DNA from: Xenorhabdus miraniensis | GTDB taxonomy: Bacteria > Pseudomonadota > Gammaproteobacteria > Enterobacterales > Enterobacteriaceae | Reading direction: 5' to 3' | DNA length: 25,601 bases | Assembly: GCF_002632615.1 (NCBI RefSeq) | Contig: NZ_NITZ01000033.1 | Span: 1 to 25,601, forward strand | Shown: one piece after another, positions 8,420-16,516 of the stretch | Layout: each line of letters starts with the position of its first letter | How positions within the stretch are numbered: the first letter of the stretch is position 1 | Program-made: the position numbers and the translations under genes | Notes under the pieces: generated by a model | Database searches by the model: none | Seen by the model: only the letters and a program-made list of their open reading frames with translations | What the model was told of the DNA's origin: nothing

Positions 8420-8449
8420 CTGCATCTTGTTCAAGGTAACAGGGTGCAG
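8420..8449 (+). terminator. Strong RNA hairpin, possible terminator or leader element
   Basis: A 12-pair stem (8420-8431 with 8438-8449) closes a six-base loop. Two of the pairs are G·U, so it is perfect only as plus-strand RNA. The nearest T-rich run (TTATTTTT, about 8458-8464) is eight bases beyond the stem, so it is an imperfect terminator. It lies between the ParE-like gene and the STY4528-type gene and could reduce readthrough or protect an mRNA end. Confidence 0.5.
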
Positions 8450-8505
8450 TCCTGACATTATTTTTACCGACTCAATTTAAAAGCAAAGGCCGGAGATCAA
8501 GGATC

Positions 8506-9729
8506 ATGATAAACCTGTCAGCAGACAGCATCATTACACACACGATTGCCAAGATGAAAATGCGTCTGGAACACCGTGCAGACGATGACATTTCACAACT
8601 TCGCAGTGGTCTGCTGTTTATGGGCAATATTCAGGATGCCTATCCCCGCCGCCTGTTACTGGATGATCGCTTGTCGCCGCTGGATAAAACCGGCTGGATG
8701 ATGATCCGGCTGTATGCGTTGAATAATGAAGGTGCGGTGTTTCCCAGCTATGACGAATTGCAGGTCCTGCTGGCGTCACCCTATAAAGGCAAGGCCTCGC
8801 GTGAAACCGTCAGCCGGGTATTACTGATGCTGCGAATCACCGGCTGGCTGAGTTTATGCAAGCGTATCCGCGATGAGCAGGGTCGGGTGCGGGGCAATAT
8901 CTATGCGCAACACGATGAGCCGCTGACCGGCCGTGATGCCGAAATCCTCGATCCTCACTGGCTGGATACGGTGGCAGAAGCCTGTCACAGCAAAAACCGC
9001 ACTATCAGCCAGACAGCCTGGGACGTGCTGACCGACATCAAAGACGATCCGATGATGCGCCATCGTCACAGCCATCTCCGTTTGCTGGAAGAGCGGCTGA
9101 ATGCCGTGCAGACGCCACAGCAACGGGTGTTGCGCCAGTCGCTTCAACAAGGCAAACAGCAAACCGAACTCAGGGAAATTAAGCCGGGTTCGGCAACTGA
9201 ATCCTGTCTTCCAAAGGGGCAGAATACACTGAATTCGGATGCCGAACTCAGTCTGAAATCAACGCCTTATAGTGGTTCAGCTAAACCGAACCGTTATGTA
9301 CGTTCTTTCACACACTGTGTGAATAAAAAAACCTACGTAGCACCCCAATCCGCGATTTTTCTGCCGGAAGGACTTTGCCGACAGCTGGAGCCGGACGATG
9401 TGACGATGCTGACCAGTCAGTTGCAGGCGCTGCCCGCGGAACAGGCACAGACTGTACTGAGCTGTCTGGACAAAGCGTTACGGGCCGGAAAAATCGGCAA
9501 CCCGGTCGGCTGGTTGCTGACGATGATGAAACGGGCACGGGACGGGAAATTATACGGGCAGGCTGAAACTGCGGCTACCACGCCGGCTTCTGCGAAGGTA
9601 CCTGTTGAATTTACTCAACCTGTTGAGCGGCCTGCTTCACCTTCCTCACAAGCCCATGTGCGCAGTGTCGTGAAAGACATCCGTCAGCGACTGACAATGG
9701 CGAAATACAGCAGTGATAATATTGATTGA
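8506..9729 (+). CDS. STY4528-type pathogenicity-island replication protein
   Basis: 407 residues. The N-terminal half has the family signature: RLLLDDRLSPLDKTGWMMIRLYALNNEGAVFPSYDELQ in overlapping parts, then a winged-helix-like segment (SRETVSRVLLMLRITGWLSLC, about 100-125). The C-terminal third has EGLCRQLEPDDVTMLTSQLQALPAEQAQ and AGKIGNPVGWLLTMMKRARDG, a helical module common in island replication proteins. This family sits in the replication cluster of SPI-7-like ICEs and is thought to act in element replication, perhaps at the origin. A low-complexity linker (about 215-275) joins the parts. AAGGATC lies just before ATG 8506. Two palindrome-bearing repeats follow the gene. Confidence 0.82.
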   Translation: MINLSADSIITHTIAKMKMRLEHRADDDISQLRSGLLFMGNIQDAYPRRLLLDDRLSPLDKTGWMMIRLYALNNEGAVFPSYDELQVLLASPYKGKASRETVSRVLLMLRITGWLSLCKRIRDEQGRVRGNIYAQHDEPLTGRDAEILDPHWLDTVAEACHSKNRTISQTAWDVLTDIKDDPMMRHRHSHLRLLEERLNAVQTPQQRVLRQSLQQGKQQTELREIKPGSATESCLPKGQNTLNSDAELSLKSTPYSGSAKPNRYVRSFTHCVNKKTYVAPQSAIFLPEGLCRQLEPDDVTMLTSQLQALPAEQAQTVLSCLDKALRAGKIGNPVGWLLTMMKRARDGKLYGQAETAATTPASAKVPVEFTQPVERPASPSSQAHVRSVVKDIRQRLTMAKYSSDNID

Positions 9730-9741
9730 AAAGTATGCGAC

Positions 9742-9877
9742 TGTGCCCGTGGCACACAAGGATAAAAAACAGACAGTGTTGACCCGCATAACGGAGACAG
9801 AAAACCTGGCAGTGTCACCTGAACTAATAATGATTAAAAATTATACGGGTGTGCCCGTGGCACACAAGGTTAAAAAA
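9742..9877 (+). repeat. Two near-identical 28-base palindrome-bearing direct repeats
   Basis: Copies at 9742-9769 and 9850-9877 differ at only one or two bases and are spaced 108 bases start to start. Each contains GTGCC-CGT-GGCAC, a five-base inverted repeat with a three-base loop, followed by ACAAGG and an A-rich run. They lie between the STY4528-type replication gene and the next gene. Two-copy palindromic repeats beside a replication gene could be binding sites for a replication or partition protein. The 108-base spacing is a multiple of three, so both copies also read VPVAHK in one frame, which leaves open a small tandem-repeat peptide. Confidence 0.7.
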
Positions 9878-9952
9878 TCATCACTTCTTCTGACAACGAA
9901 TAAAACCAACATTTTTCCTTTTTCCCGTAACTGGTTATTCATTGAGTTACAG

Positions 9953-9998
9953 CCTGTTTAGCCTTGATAGTTTGACTGACTTATCAAGGCTAAACAGG
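9953..9998. promoter_or_regulatory. 17-base-pair perfect hairpin covering the next gene's ribosome site
   Basis: The arms 9953-9969 (CCTGTTTAGCCTTGATA) and 9982-9998 (TATCAAGGCTAAACAGG) are exact complements with a 12-base loop, followed by AATTTTT. It can be an intrinsic terminator ending the upstream operon. The only SD-like sequence of the next gene, AGGA (9996-9999), lies in its 3' arm, so in a readthrough transcript the hairpin would hide it. Termination is the simpler reading; translational control is inference. Confidence 0.7.
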
Positions 9999-10009
9999 AA
10001 TTTTTGTGC

Positions 10010-10723
10010 ATGTCAGATTTGGAAGAAAAACCCGTATCCCAACCGCAGCGGCGCGCCGGCGTATTAACCTCCTCATTAACAATTGAACTGCATACCCACT
10101 ACGCTATCCGGCTGTGGACCGGGCGCCGGCGGGAAGAGATCAGCAAGACACAGCCGGTGACAGAAATCCTCGGGATGCCGCAGGTGATCAAACGGGCCGG
10201 TCACATCAGTGTGGATGCCGCTGCCGATAATCCGTATGCCGATGTCTGGCTGGTGAAGCTGGAACAGGCGTTGGAAACCGCATCGGCCAATCTCAGGCAG
10301 AATCTGGCTATTTTGCAGGATACCCTGAATGCCATCCCACCGCAGATCACCTTATCCGCCGTTTCCTCTGTCGAACCGCTAAATATCGGGGTTTACAGTC
10401 ATTCGCCATTAGGTTACCGCTGTGTCTGGTTGCTGGTCGGTTATGACCAGCTCGCCATGAAAACCTTTCAGGCTTTTCATTACGGGCTGATTTCACGCGC
10501 AGAACGGGATGCCTTTCTGCACAATGGCAGCCGTGTCATTCGCCAGATTTACGGTCTGGTGCGCTCTTACCGTTCACTGGCGGTCACCCGGCAGGATATT
10601 GCAGAGAAAACCCCGGCAGGGCTGGACGCCATTAAACTATTGGGTGAACCGCATCCCGATATTCTGTCAGGCAAGCAGCGTTCCGCGTTCGCCTCCCCGT
10701 TACGTTCCGAAGCGCAAGGTTAA
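10010..10723 (+). CDS. PFL_4669/TIGR03761-type ICE protein
   Basis: 237 residues from the ATG at 10010 (MSDLEEKPVSQPQRRAG). Features include LTIELHTHYAIRLWTGRRRE, NPYADVWLVKLEQALETA, SPLGYRCVWLLVGYDQLAMKTFQAFHYGLIS and SRVIRQIYGLVRSYRSLAVTRQDI. This is the pattern of the PFL_4669 family, a conserved core gene of PFGI-1-class ICEs without known biochemistry. It has no signal peptide or membrane span. An in-frame TTG two codons upstream sits too close to the SD, so I prefer the ATG. TopB follows after 13 bases with its own strong SD, suggesting one operon; a role in element DNA metabolism is inferred from this. Confidence 0.8.
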   Translation: MSDLEEKPVSQPQRRAGVLTSSLTIELHTHYAIRLWTGRRREEISKTQPVTEILGMPQVIKRAGHISVDAAADNPYADVWLVKLEQALETASANLRQNLAILQDTLNAIPPQITLSAVSSVEPLNIGVYSHSPLGYRCVWLLVGYDQLAMKTFQAFHYGLISRAERDAFLHNGSRVIRQIYGLVRSYRSLAVTRQDIAEKTPAGLDAIKLLGEPHPDILSGKQRSAFASPLRSEAQG

Positions 10724-10736
10724 TGGAGGTGGAAAG

Positions 10737-12734
10737 ATGCAGCTTTATTTGTGTGAAAAACCGTCTCAGGCCAAAGACATCGCCCGCGTTCTGGGCGTGA
10801 AACAGCGCGGGCAGGGCTGTCTCTTTGGTGTCGGTATCACGGTGACCTGGGCCATCGGGCATTTGCTGGAGGTGGCGGCCCCCGAACAGTATGGCGAGCA
10901 GTTTGGTCCGCCGTGGCGGCTGGAGGTGTTGCCAGTACTGCCCGTGCAGTGGCAGTGGTCGGTGAAGGCCGCGACAGCGGGACAGTTTGCCGTTATCGAA
11001 CACCTGTTGAAACAGGCTGATGAGGTGATTATTGCCACCGATGCCGACCGCGAGGGAGAAGTGATTGCGCGGGAGTTGCTGGAGTATTGCCGTTTCACCG
11101 GTCCGGTCCGGCGCTTGTGGCTGTCGGCGCTGGATGAAACCAGTATCCGGCAGGCACTGGCCACCATTCTACCGGGGGAGCAGACGGAAGCTCTCTATCA
11201 GGCCGGGCTGGGAAGGGCAAGAGCCGACTGGCTGACAGGCATCAACCTGACCCGCCTGTATACCCTGAAAGCACAGGCGCTGGGCTTTGGGGAAGTGTTA
11301 TCCATCGGACGGGTGCAGACCCCGGCACTGGCACTGGTAGTGAACCGGGATAAGGAAATCAGTCAGTTTGTGCCAAAACCTTACTGGCAGGTCATGGCGA
11401 AGCTGGAAAAAGACACTATCTGCTTTCAGGCTAAATGGCTGCCTGCCACGGAGGAGGGGGATGACGAAAACCGCTGTATCCGCGAGGCCGTGGCGCAGGC
11501 GGTACAGCAACATTGTCAGCAGGTCACACAGGCCACAGTGATGGCAGTCAGCAAAAAACGGGAGAAAACCCCGCCACCGCTCTGTTTTGATTTGGGGACC
11601 TTGCAGCAGACGGCGTCCCGTCTCTGGGGAATGGGCGCCAGTCAGGTGCTGGCGATTGCCCAGTCGTTGTATGAAACCCATAAAGCGACGACTTATCCGC
11701 GCACGGATTGCGGGTATCTGCCCGTCTCCATGCAGGCGGATATTCCGATCGTGTTAACCGCATTGGCGCGAACTGACCCGGCCATGACCACCATTATCAG
11801 TTCGCTGGATACACAATTAGTGTCGCGTGTCTGGAATGATAAAAAAATCACCGCCCACCATGCCATTATCCCCACACGTCACGCATTCGATCTCACTCGG
11901 TTAACAGCCGACGAGCTAAAGGTTTATCAGCTTATCCGCCAACATTATCTGGCACAATTTCTGCCGGCGCAGGAAACGGATGTGACTGACGTGACACTGG
12001 ATATCGGCGGGCAACACTTCCGGGCGAAAGGGCGGGTCAATGTGATGACAGGCTGGAAAGCACTGTTTACTGATGAAACCGAAGAAGGAGCAGAAAAAGA
12101 AGCCGATTTGTCCTTACCCGTGCTGCATCAGGGTGACCGATGTCAGATAGTTGAAGCCAAAACCCAATCACTACAGGCCAAACCGCCGGTCCCGTTTACC
12201 GAAGGTACGCTGATTGCGGCGATGAAAAATGCCGCCAGCCTGGTCAGTGATCCACAATTAAAGCAGGTTTTGCGTGAGAGTGCCGGATTAGGCACGGAAG
12301 CGACCCGTGCAGGCATTCTGGATACGTTGTTTAAACGTCAGCTGATTGAGAGAAAAAAGAAAGCCATCCATGCGACGCCACTGGCGCAGGAGCTGATTGC
12401 CAGGCTGCCTGAAGTGCTGACCAGTCCGGGCATGACCGCGTTATGGGAGCAGTCACTGGATGATATTGCGCAGGGCAAGGTATCGCTGGCGGTATTTATG
12501 CAAAAACAGGCGCAATGGCTGCTGCATTTAGTGGAACGGGGTAAAGCGCAACCCTTTCATCTGACATTATCGAAAACGCCGGAATGCCTGAACTGTGGTG
12601 GCCGGATGCGACAACGGCAGGGGAAAACCTCACCATTCTGGGGCTGTGTGAACTATCCGGCCTGCAAGGGGATGCTGAATGACAAAGCGGTAACACAATC
12701 GCGTAAAGCCCGGCGGAAAAATCAGAACGCATGA
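10737..12734 (+). CDS. topB: DNA topoisomerase III of the ICE
   Basis: 665 residues, the length of TopB. It starts MQLYLCEKPSQAKDIARVLG (the Toprim glutamate) and carries the acidic triad region IIATDADREGEVIARELLEY. The type IA core has the active-site tyrosine at about Y320 in TTYPRTDCGYLP, with the family motifs SIGRVQTPAL and LGTEATRAGILDTLFKR. A C-terminal four-Cys zinc element reads CLNCGGRM...WGCVNYPAC. It cuts and passes single strands, decatenating replication or transfer products. Start: ATG 10737 has a strong GGAGG (10725-10729); the same frame is open far upstream, but that part overlaps the preceding gene. ICE-borne topB is a hallmark of this ICE class. Confidence 0.95.
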   Translation: MQLYLCEKPSQAKDIARVLGVKQRGQGCLFGVGITVTWAIGHLLEVAAPEQYGEQFGPPWRLEVLPVLPVQWQWSVKAATAGQFAVIEHLLKQADEVIIATDADREGEVIARELLEYCRFTGPVRRLWLSALDETSIRQALATILPGEQTEALYQAGLGRARADWLTGINLTRLYTLKAQALGFGEVLSIGRVQTPALALVVNRDKEISQFVPKPYWQVMAKLEKDTICFQAKWLPATEEGDDENRCIREAVAQAVQQHCQQVTQATVMAVSKKREKTPPPLCFDLGTLQQTASRLWGMGASQVLAIAQSLYETHKATTYPRTDCGYLPVSMQADIPIVLTALARTDPAMTTIISSLDTQLVSRVWNDKKITAHHAIIPTRHAFDLTRLTADELKVYQLIRQHYLAQFLPAQETDVTDVTLDIGGQHFRAKGRVNVMTGWKALFTDETEEGAEKEADLSLPVLHQGDRCQIVEAKTQSLQAKPPVPFTEGTLIAAMKNAASLVSDPQLKQVLRESAGLGTEATRAGILDTLFKRQLIERKKKAIHATPLAQELIARLPEVLTSPGMTALWEQSLDDIAQGKVSLAVFMQKQAQWLLHLVERGKAQPFHLTLSKTPECLNCGGRMRQRQGKTSPFWGCVNYPACKGMLNDKAVTQSRKARRKNQNA

Positions 12735-13045
12735 AGATCTGATTGTTGATTGACGCGCTGACGGGATGTCTGAAAAATCAGTCTGTTTCCTGAAGATCGA
12801 TGAGCCTGCAACGATCGCCTCCGGGTGGCTGCCAAACTCCCGTAGCCTGCAAGGGAGCGCTTTAACGCGGTACATCTGCACACCTTTGGAAGCAGATATT
12901 GCCGGTTCAAGGCAATGAAGGTTTTTTTATTCTTTATCAGAACGTCAGCAACGTATGCGCCTGACATCCGGCGGGAAAAAATCTTCCCGTCAGGGGAGAA
13001 GGTTTTCTCCGTCACATCGTATTTTACCTCCATGGAGAACATCGT
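12735..13045. other. 311-base non-coding gap rich in stem-loops
   Basis: No credible gene is present. The plus strand can fold into several hairpins: CTCCC 12837-12841 with GGGAG 12853-12857 (competing with a CGGG/CCCG pairing at 12822-12825 and 12838-12841), ATCTGC 12874-12879 with GCAGAT 12892-12897, and a terminator at 12899-12928. Two tandem stems sit just before the next gene: CGGGAA 12972-12977 with TTCCCG 12984-12989, and GGAGAA 12995-13000 with TTCTCC 13005-13010. It separates topB from the DUF3577 gene, so it likely holds a terminator and a structured leader. Confidence 0.6.
12899..12928 (+). terminator. Rho-independent terminator downstream of topB
   Basis: TTGCC (12899-12903) pairs with GGCAA (12911-12915) around a seven-base loop; after TGAAGG comes a run of seven T (12922-12928). 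The stem is short and six bases separate it from the T run, so efficiency may be modest. Confidence 0.5.
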
Positions 13046-13510
13046 ATGTCTGAGAACACCACATCTTTAACCAAAAACGACTATTTCAACCTGAATATCA
13101 AGGGACTGGGCTATCTGAATAATATCCGCCATGTCAGCACCGCCAGTGGCACGTTCCTGAGCTGTGTGATCAATGCGTTAAATGGCCCGGGTGATAATCC
13201 GGTCTATGTGCGTTTTGATATTACCGTGGTCGGCAAGGAGGCGACCAGTCTGGTCGGTCGTTGCCAGAAAGCGGTGGACGAAGATAAAAAAGTGTTGCTG
13301 GGCTTTACCCTAAGTAACCCTTCTACCGATATTTTTACCCTGAAACGCGGCGATCATGCCGGTGAACAGCGCGTCAGCCTGAAAGCCCGTCTGATTAAAG
13401 TGGACTGGATTAAAATCGGTCAGGAGAAAGTGTATCAGGCCGAACAGTCCGACTCACTGCCGCCTCAGAACGGTATCACGCAAAAAGAATATGCAGAAAA
13501 TTCATTCTGA
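13046..13510 (+). CDS. STY4534/DUF3577 family ICE protein
   Basis: 154 residues beginning MSENTTSLTKNDYFNLNIKG, with YLNNIRHVSTASGTFLSCVINALNG, YVRFDITVVGKEATSLVGRC and an acidic C-terminus. This is the DUF3577 (STY4534) family, a conserved gene of SPI-7-like elements lying near topB and ssb. The beta-rich pattern with alternating hydrophobic strands would suit an OB-like nucleic-acid-binding fold, which is my inference. A good SD (GGAG at 13034-13037) serves ATG 13046. A terminator-like hairpin follows, so the transcript may end here or partly read through to the small gene and ssb. Confidence 0.82.
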   Translation: MSENTTSLTKNDYFNLNIKGLGYLNNIRHVSTASGTFLSCVINALNGPGDNPVYVRFDITVVGKEATSLVGRCQKAVDEDKKVLLGFTLSNPSTDIFTLKRGDHAGEQRVSLKARLIKVDWIKIGQEKVYQAEQSDSLPPQNGITQKEYAENSF

Positions 13511-13531
13511 TATTCTTTCATTATCCATCCG

Positions 13532-13568
13532 GCCTGCTCTGAATCACCGTATTCAGGGCAGGCTCTTT
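13532..13568 (+). terminator. Rho-independent terminator after the DUF3577 gene
   Basis: GCCTGCTCTGAAT (13532-13544) pairs with ATTCAGGGCAGGC (13551-13563) with one mismatched position, over a six-base loop, followed by TCTTTT. It is a classic shape with a short T run. Confidence 0.7.
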
Positions 13569-13590
13569 TATCACAGAACAGGATACCGTT

Positions 13591-13800
13591 ATGAATGTTG
13601 CACCGATTGGTGTGCTGGCACTGCAATATTGCCATAAGCAGTTACCGTTAGCTGTCTTACAAAGTCGTGCGGGATTTTATATCGGCACGATGGAGGCGGG
13701 AGTGCCGTGCTCCCGTGAATCAACCGAATATTTTGCCAGCCGGGAGCAGGCAGAATTGGCCCTGCAACAAGGGCGCTGGACACAACGTCAGTCAGCATAA
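13591..13800 (+). CDS. Small ICE protein of unknown function upstream of ssb
   Basis: 69 residues (MNVAPIGVLALQYCHKQLPLAVLQSRAGFYIGT to QQGRWTQRQSA). I recognise no domain. The strand-rich middle and the ending SREQAELALQQGRW resemble small proteins that cap or partner larger ones. An SD-like AGGA precedes ATG 13591, and only 15 bases separate its stop from the ssb ATG, so it is probably cotranslated with ssb. Base composition matches the ICE core rather than the AT-rich cargo, which supports a real gene. Confidence 0.65.
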   Translation: MNVAPIGVLALQYCHKQLPLAVLQSRAGFYIGTMEAGVPCSRESTEYFASREQAELALQQGRWTQRQSA

Positions 13801-13815
13801 CAGGAGGAAAATAGC

Positions 13816-14334
13816 ATGTCTTCACGTGGGATCAATAAGGTCATTTTAGTAGGTTATCTGGGGCAAGATCCGGAGATCCGTTACCTGCCAACCGGTGGCA
13901 CTGTGGCAACGCTGTCACTGGCCACGTCAGACAATTGGCGGGATAAACAAACCGGCGAAATCCGGGAGAAAACCGAATGGCACCAGGTGGTGATCTTCGG
14001 CAAATTAGCAGAAATCGCAGCGGAGTACCTGAAAAAAGGGGCTCAGGTCTACATTGAAGGTCAGTTGCAAACACGCAAGTGGCAAGACAACCAGGGACAA
14101 GATCGCTATTCAACGGAAGTGGTGGTCAATATGAACGGCACGATGCAGATGCTGGGCAGCCGTGGTGATACAAAGCCAGTAGCTAAGCAACAGATCGCAC
14201 CGAAACCCGTCCAGAAGCCACAACCTTCTCAACCGGCTAAGGCTAAAAAGGAGCGCGCGCCAACACAAATGGCACAGCTTTCAGCTTTGCCGGAAGAAAC
14301 GGAGGAAATGGAGTGGGATGAAATTCCATTCTGA
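13816..14334 (+). CDS. ssb: Single-stranded DNA-binding protein of the ICE
   Basis: 172 residues. The OB-fold domain (1-110) starts [20 protein letters not shown] and carries [38 protein letters not shown] and [15 protein letters not shown] flexible Pro/Lys/Gln-rich linker (about 120-160) leads to an acidic tail ending [10 protein letters not shown], the hydrophobic tip that recruits repair and replication partners in SSBs. It protects single strands made during replication or transfer. The strong SD AGGAGG lies at 13801-13806. It is the last ICE core gene before the AT-rich cargo, and a terminator follows. Confidence 0.95.
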   Translation: MSSRGINKVILVGYLGQDPEIRYLPTGGTVATLSLATSDNWRDKQTGEIREKTEWHQVVIFGKLAEIAAEYLKKGAQVYIEGQLQTRKWQDNQGQDRYSTEVVVNMNGTMQMLGSRGDTKPVAKQQIAPKPVQKPQPSQPAKAKKERAPTQMAQLSALPEETEEMEWDEIPF

Positions 14335-14361
14335 GTGTTTTTTTATTATTATCAACAGATC

Positions 14362-14386
14362 GCCCTGTTTTAACAGGGCTTGTTTA
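14362..14386 (+). terminator. Rho-independent terminator after ssb
   Basis: GCCCTG (14362-14367) pairs with CAGGGC (14374-14379), extended by T-A pairs, followed by TTGTTTA. It marks the end of the replication operon and of the higher-GC core; downstream DNA becomes strongly AT-rich. Confidence 0.7.
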
Positions 14387-14591
14387 TTTATCAAGCTAAT
14401 GGTTTTTTTTATCCATAATAACTATATAAAAAAGGTGAGATCCTGATCTGACTCATTTAAGACGTTGATAGGATTTTAATGTATTATTAATGCCTTGCAT
14501 TTATTTGTTTTTTATTTATGCCTTGTTGATTTGTAATTAAGTACACTTTCTAGGTTTTTTAATTAGGAAATTTAAAAGTGAAAGGTGCATG

Positions 14592-15349
14592 ATGGTTGAT
14601 TATATTCTTTTTTTTTTTGGTTTTTATTTATTTTCATCATTGATATTATTGTTTACATAAGAATAGATTACACACCTGATAAATATAATCGTCATTGGAA
14701 AAATAACTTTTTTAATTTCTTGTTGACAAGAATAGTATCTCTTTTATTCATAGTTCCTGTTGTTTTTTATGCAAGCCACCATCCTTTAACACATGTATTA
14801 TCTTATACTGGAGATACTTCATCTTTATTAGATGTTTTTATAGGCGTTATCATCCTTGACCTGTCAGGTTACATATTTCATCGCATGAGTCATAAAAATA
14901 AATTTATGTGGAGATTCCATGAAATTCATCATCTTGATGAGGTTTTAGATGCCACAACAGGGCTGAGGGTTCATTTTGTAGAGTTAATCTTACATATGTT
15001 TTTTAATTTGGTAATAATTTTCCTATTAGGAATATCGTTAGAAACCATTTTAGTTCATTCTGTTTTTGGATACATTATTGCTATTTTTCATCACTCAAGA
15101 ATTAGGTTGCCCATTAAATCAGAAAAATTACTATCTTATTTAATTACAACACCAAGATTTCATGAGGTTCATCATGATAAAGGGTACAAAAATAGCAATA
15201 CAAATTATTCATTTATATTTACTGCCTGGGATAGGTTATTGAATACTTATCATAGTAAAACTTTTAAGAAAAATTGGAATTATGGTTTAGCCTACCAAAG
15301 AGATGTGGATACGATCGAATCCATATTAAGACCTTTAAAGAAATATTGA
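14592..15349 (+). CDS. Membrane fatty-acid/sterol hydroxylase family protein, frame broken in a T tract
   Basis: The intact part (from about 14625 in the frame ending at 15349) has the three histidine clusters of the PF04116 family, which bind two iron atoms: HRMSH, HEIHH and, near the C-terminus, HEVHH. Several hydrophobic spans place it in the membrane. The only ATG with an SD (AAAGG at 14581-14585, six bases before ATG 14592) opens a different frame, MVDYILFF. An 11-T run at 14608-14618 lies between; 9 or 12 T would join the frames and give a normal N-terminal membrane helix (FIIDIIVYIRIDYTPD). No ATG exists in the downstream frame here; the first candidate starts are TTG at 14720 and 14723. 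The PrpF gene follows after 18 bases. Substrate unknown. Confidence 0.75.
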
Positions 15350-15367
15350 TTTCACAATGGTGACTTT

Positions 15368-16516
15368 ATGAAAAAAATATCCACCCCAATTAAGATACCA
15401 CTCTATTATGTCAGAGGTGGAACTTCCACCGGTATCGTTTTGCTACAGAAACATTTACCAGAAGAGAAAGAAGTAAAAGAAGAAATTATTAGACATATAA
15501 TGGGAGTGCCTTTAGATGGAGCAATTAAAAATAATAAACAACTACATGGATTAGGTAGAGAAAAAACAACAAGTAATAAAGTTTTTATCATTGATATAGA
15601 TTATCAGTCTAAAAAGGTGATTAGCACTTTTGCACAACTTGAAAAAGACAGTAATACAGTGTCATGGGATATTAATTGTGGGAATATGACCTCATCCATC
15701 CCATTGGTTATAAGAGATTTACTCGAAGATAAATTGCTAATGCCTGATGGTAAGTTGAATATTTATAACACAAATACGCATAAGAATATTTTATGTACAA
15801 TGCCTGATGTATCTCCTAAATACCAATTAACAGATATGCCTGGTGTTATTGGTGATTTTCCCGAAGTTAACGTCTCCTTTAAAGATCCTGCATGTTCAAA
15901 GACAAAATCTCTTTTTCCTACAGGGAATTTAATTGACTCATTTAATAATATTCTAATTACTTGTATAGACGTTGTTGTGCCGATGATCATTATCAATGCA
16001 GAAAGTTTAGGGATCACTGGTTACGAAAATGCCTATGAAATTGAAAATAATAAGGCATTACAAGATAAGATTATGGAAGTAAGGCTTAGCATGGGTGTTA
16101 AGATGGGGATTACTAAGAAAGACGGGACAGTGATGAGTGAAACGGATCTAAAACAGTCTATAACTCAGCCTAAAATTGCCATTATTTCTCCTCCCCTAGA
16201 TAGAGGCGACATTAACATCAGATATCTTACTCCCAAAAGTGTACATTCATCTATTGCGGTATCTGGTGGTTGTTGTTTAGCGGCTGCCTGTTGTTTTTCT
16301 GGAACTGTTGCAAGTCACATATATCATTCTTATAACGATAATTCTATAGTAAATATTGAACACTTATCTGGGATATCTGAATTTAGCATCACTCGTAATG
16401 GTAAGCATATAGAATATACCGGCGTACAGAGAAATGCTCAGATTCTGATGAAAGGCGAATTCTTTATTTATAATCCTAGTCTTGAGCTTGACAGCGCTAT
16501 GAGAAATTTTACTTAA
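15368..16516 (+). CDS. PrpF-family isomerase (2-methylaconitate isomerase / 4-oxalomesaconate tautomerase-like)
   Basis: 382 residues. It carries the PrpF hallmarks: YYVRGGTSTGIVLL near the N-terminus, a conserved Lys in TTSNKVFII (K71) and a Cys in DINCGNMTS (C104), at about the positions of the Lys and Cys proposed for catalysis in PrpF. The second half has the matching SVHSSIAVSGGCCLAAACCFSGTV segment. The diaminopimelate-epimerase-like fold moves double bonds in short di- or tricarboxylic acids by proton transfer. No other methylcitrate, gallate or propionate genes are nearby, so the true substrate is unknown. Only 18 bases follow the hydroxylase stop, indicating one transcript. Strongly AT-rich, so probably acquired cargo. 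Confidence 0.8.
   Translation: MKKISTPIKIPLYYVRGGTSTGIVLLQKHLPEEKEVKEEIIRHIMGVPLDGAIKNNKQLHGLGREKTTSNKVFIIDIDYQSKKVISTFAQLEKDSNTVSWDINCGNMTSSIPLVIRDLLEDKLLMPDGKLNIYNTNTHKNILCTMPDVSPKYQLTDMPGVIGDFPEVNVSFKDPACSKTKSLFPTGNLIDSFNNILITCIDVVVPMIIINAESLGITGYENAYEIENNKALQDKIMEVRLSMGVKMGITKKDGTVMSETDLKQSITQPKIAIISPPLDRGDINIRYLTPKSVHSSIAVSGGCCLAAACCFSGTVASHIYHSYNDNSIVNIEHLSGISEFSITRNGKHIEYTGVQRNAQILMKGEFFIYNPSLELDSAMRNFT

Noticed and set aside
9742..9877. CRISPR array
   Set aside because: Only two repeat copies with 80 bases between them, and no cas genes in the window.
9713..9961. 82-codon frame with two VPVAHK segments
   Set aside because: GTG start without an SD, overlaps the previous gene's end, and its only pattern is explained by the two palindromic DNA repeats. 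Kept as a repeat, not as a gene.
10509..10736. Longer N-terminus for TopB
   Set aside because: It overlaps the PFL_4669-type gene in another frame; TopB homology and a strong SD begin at 10737.
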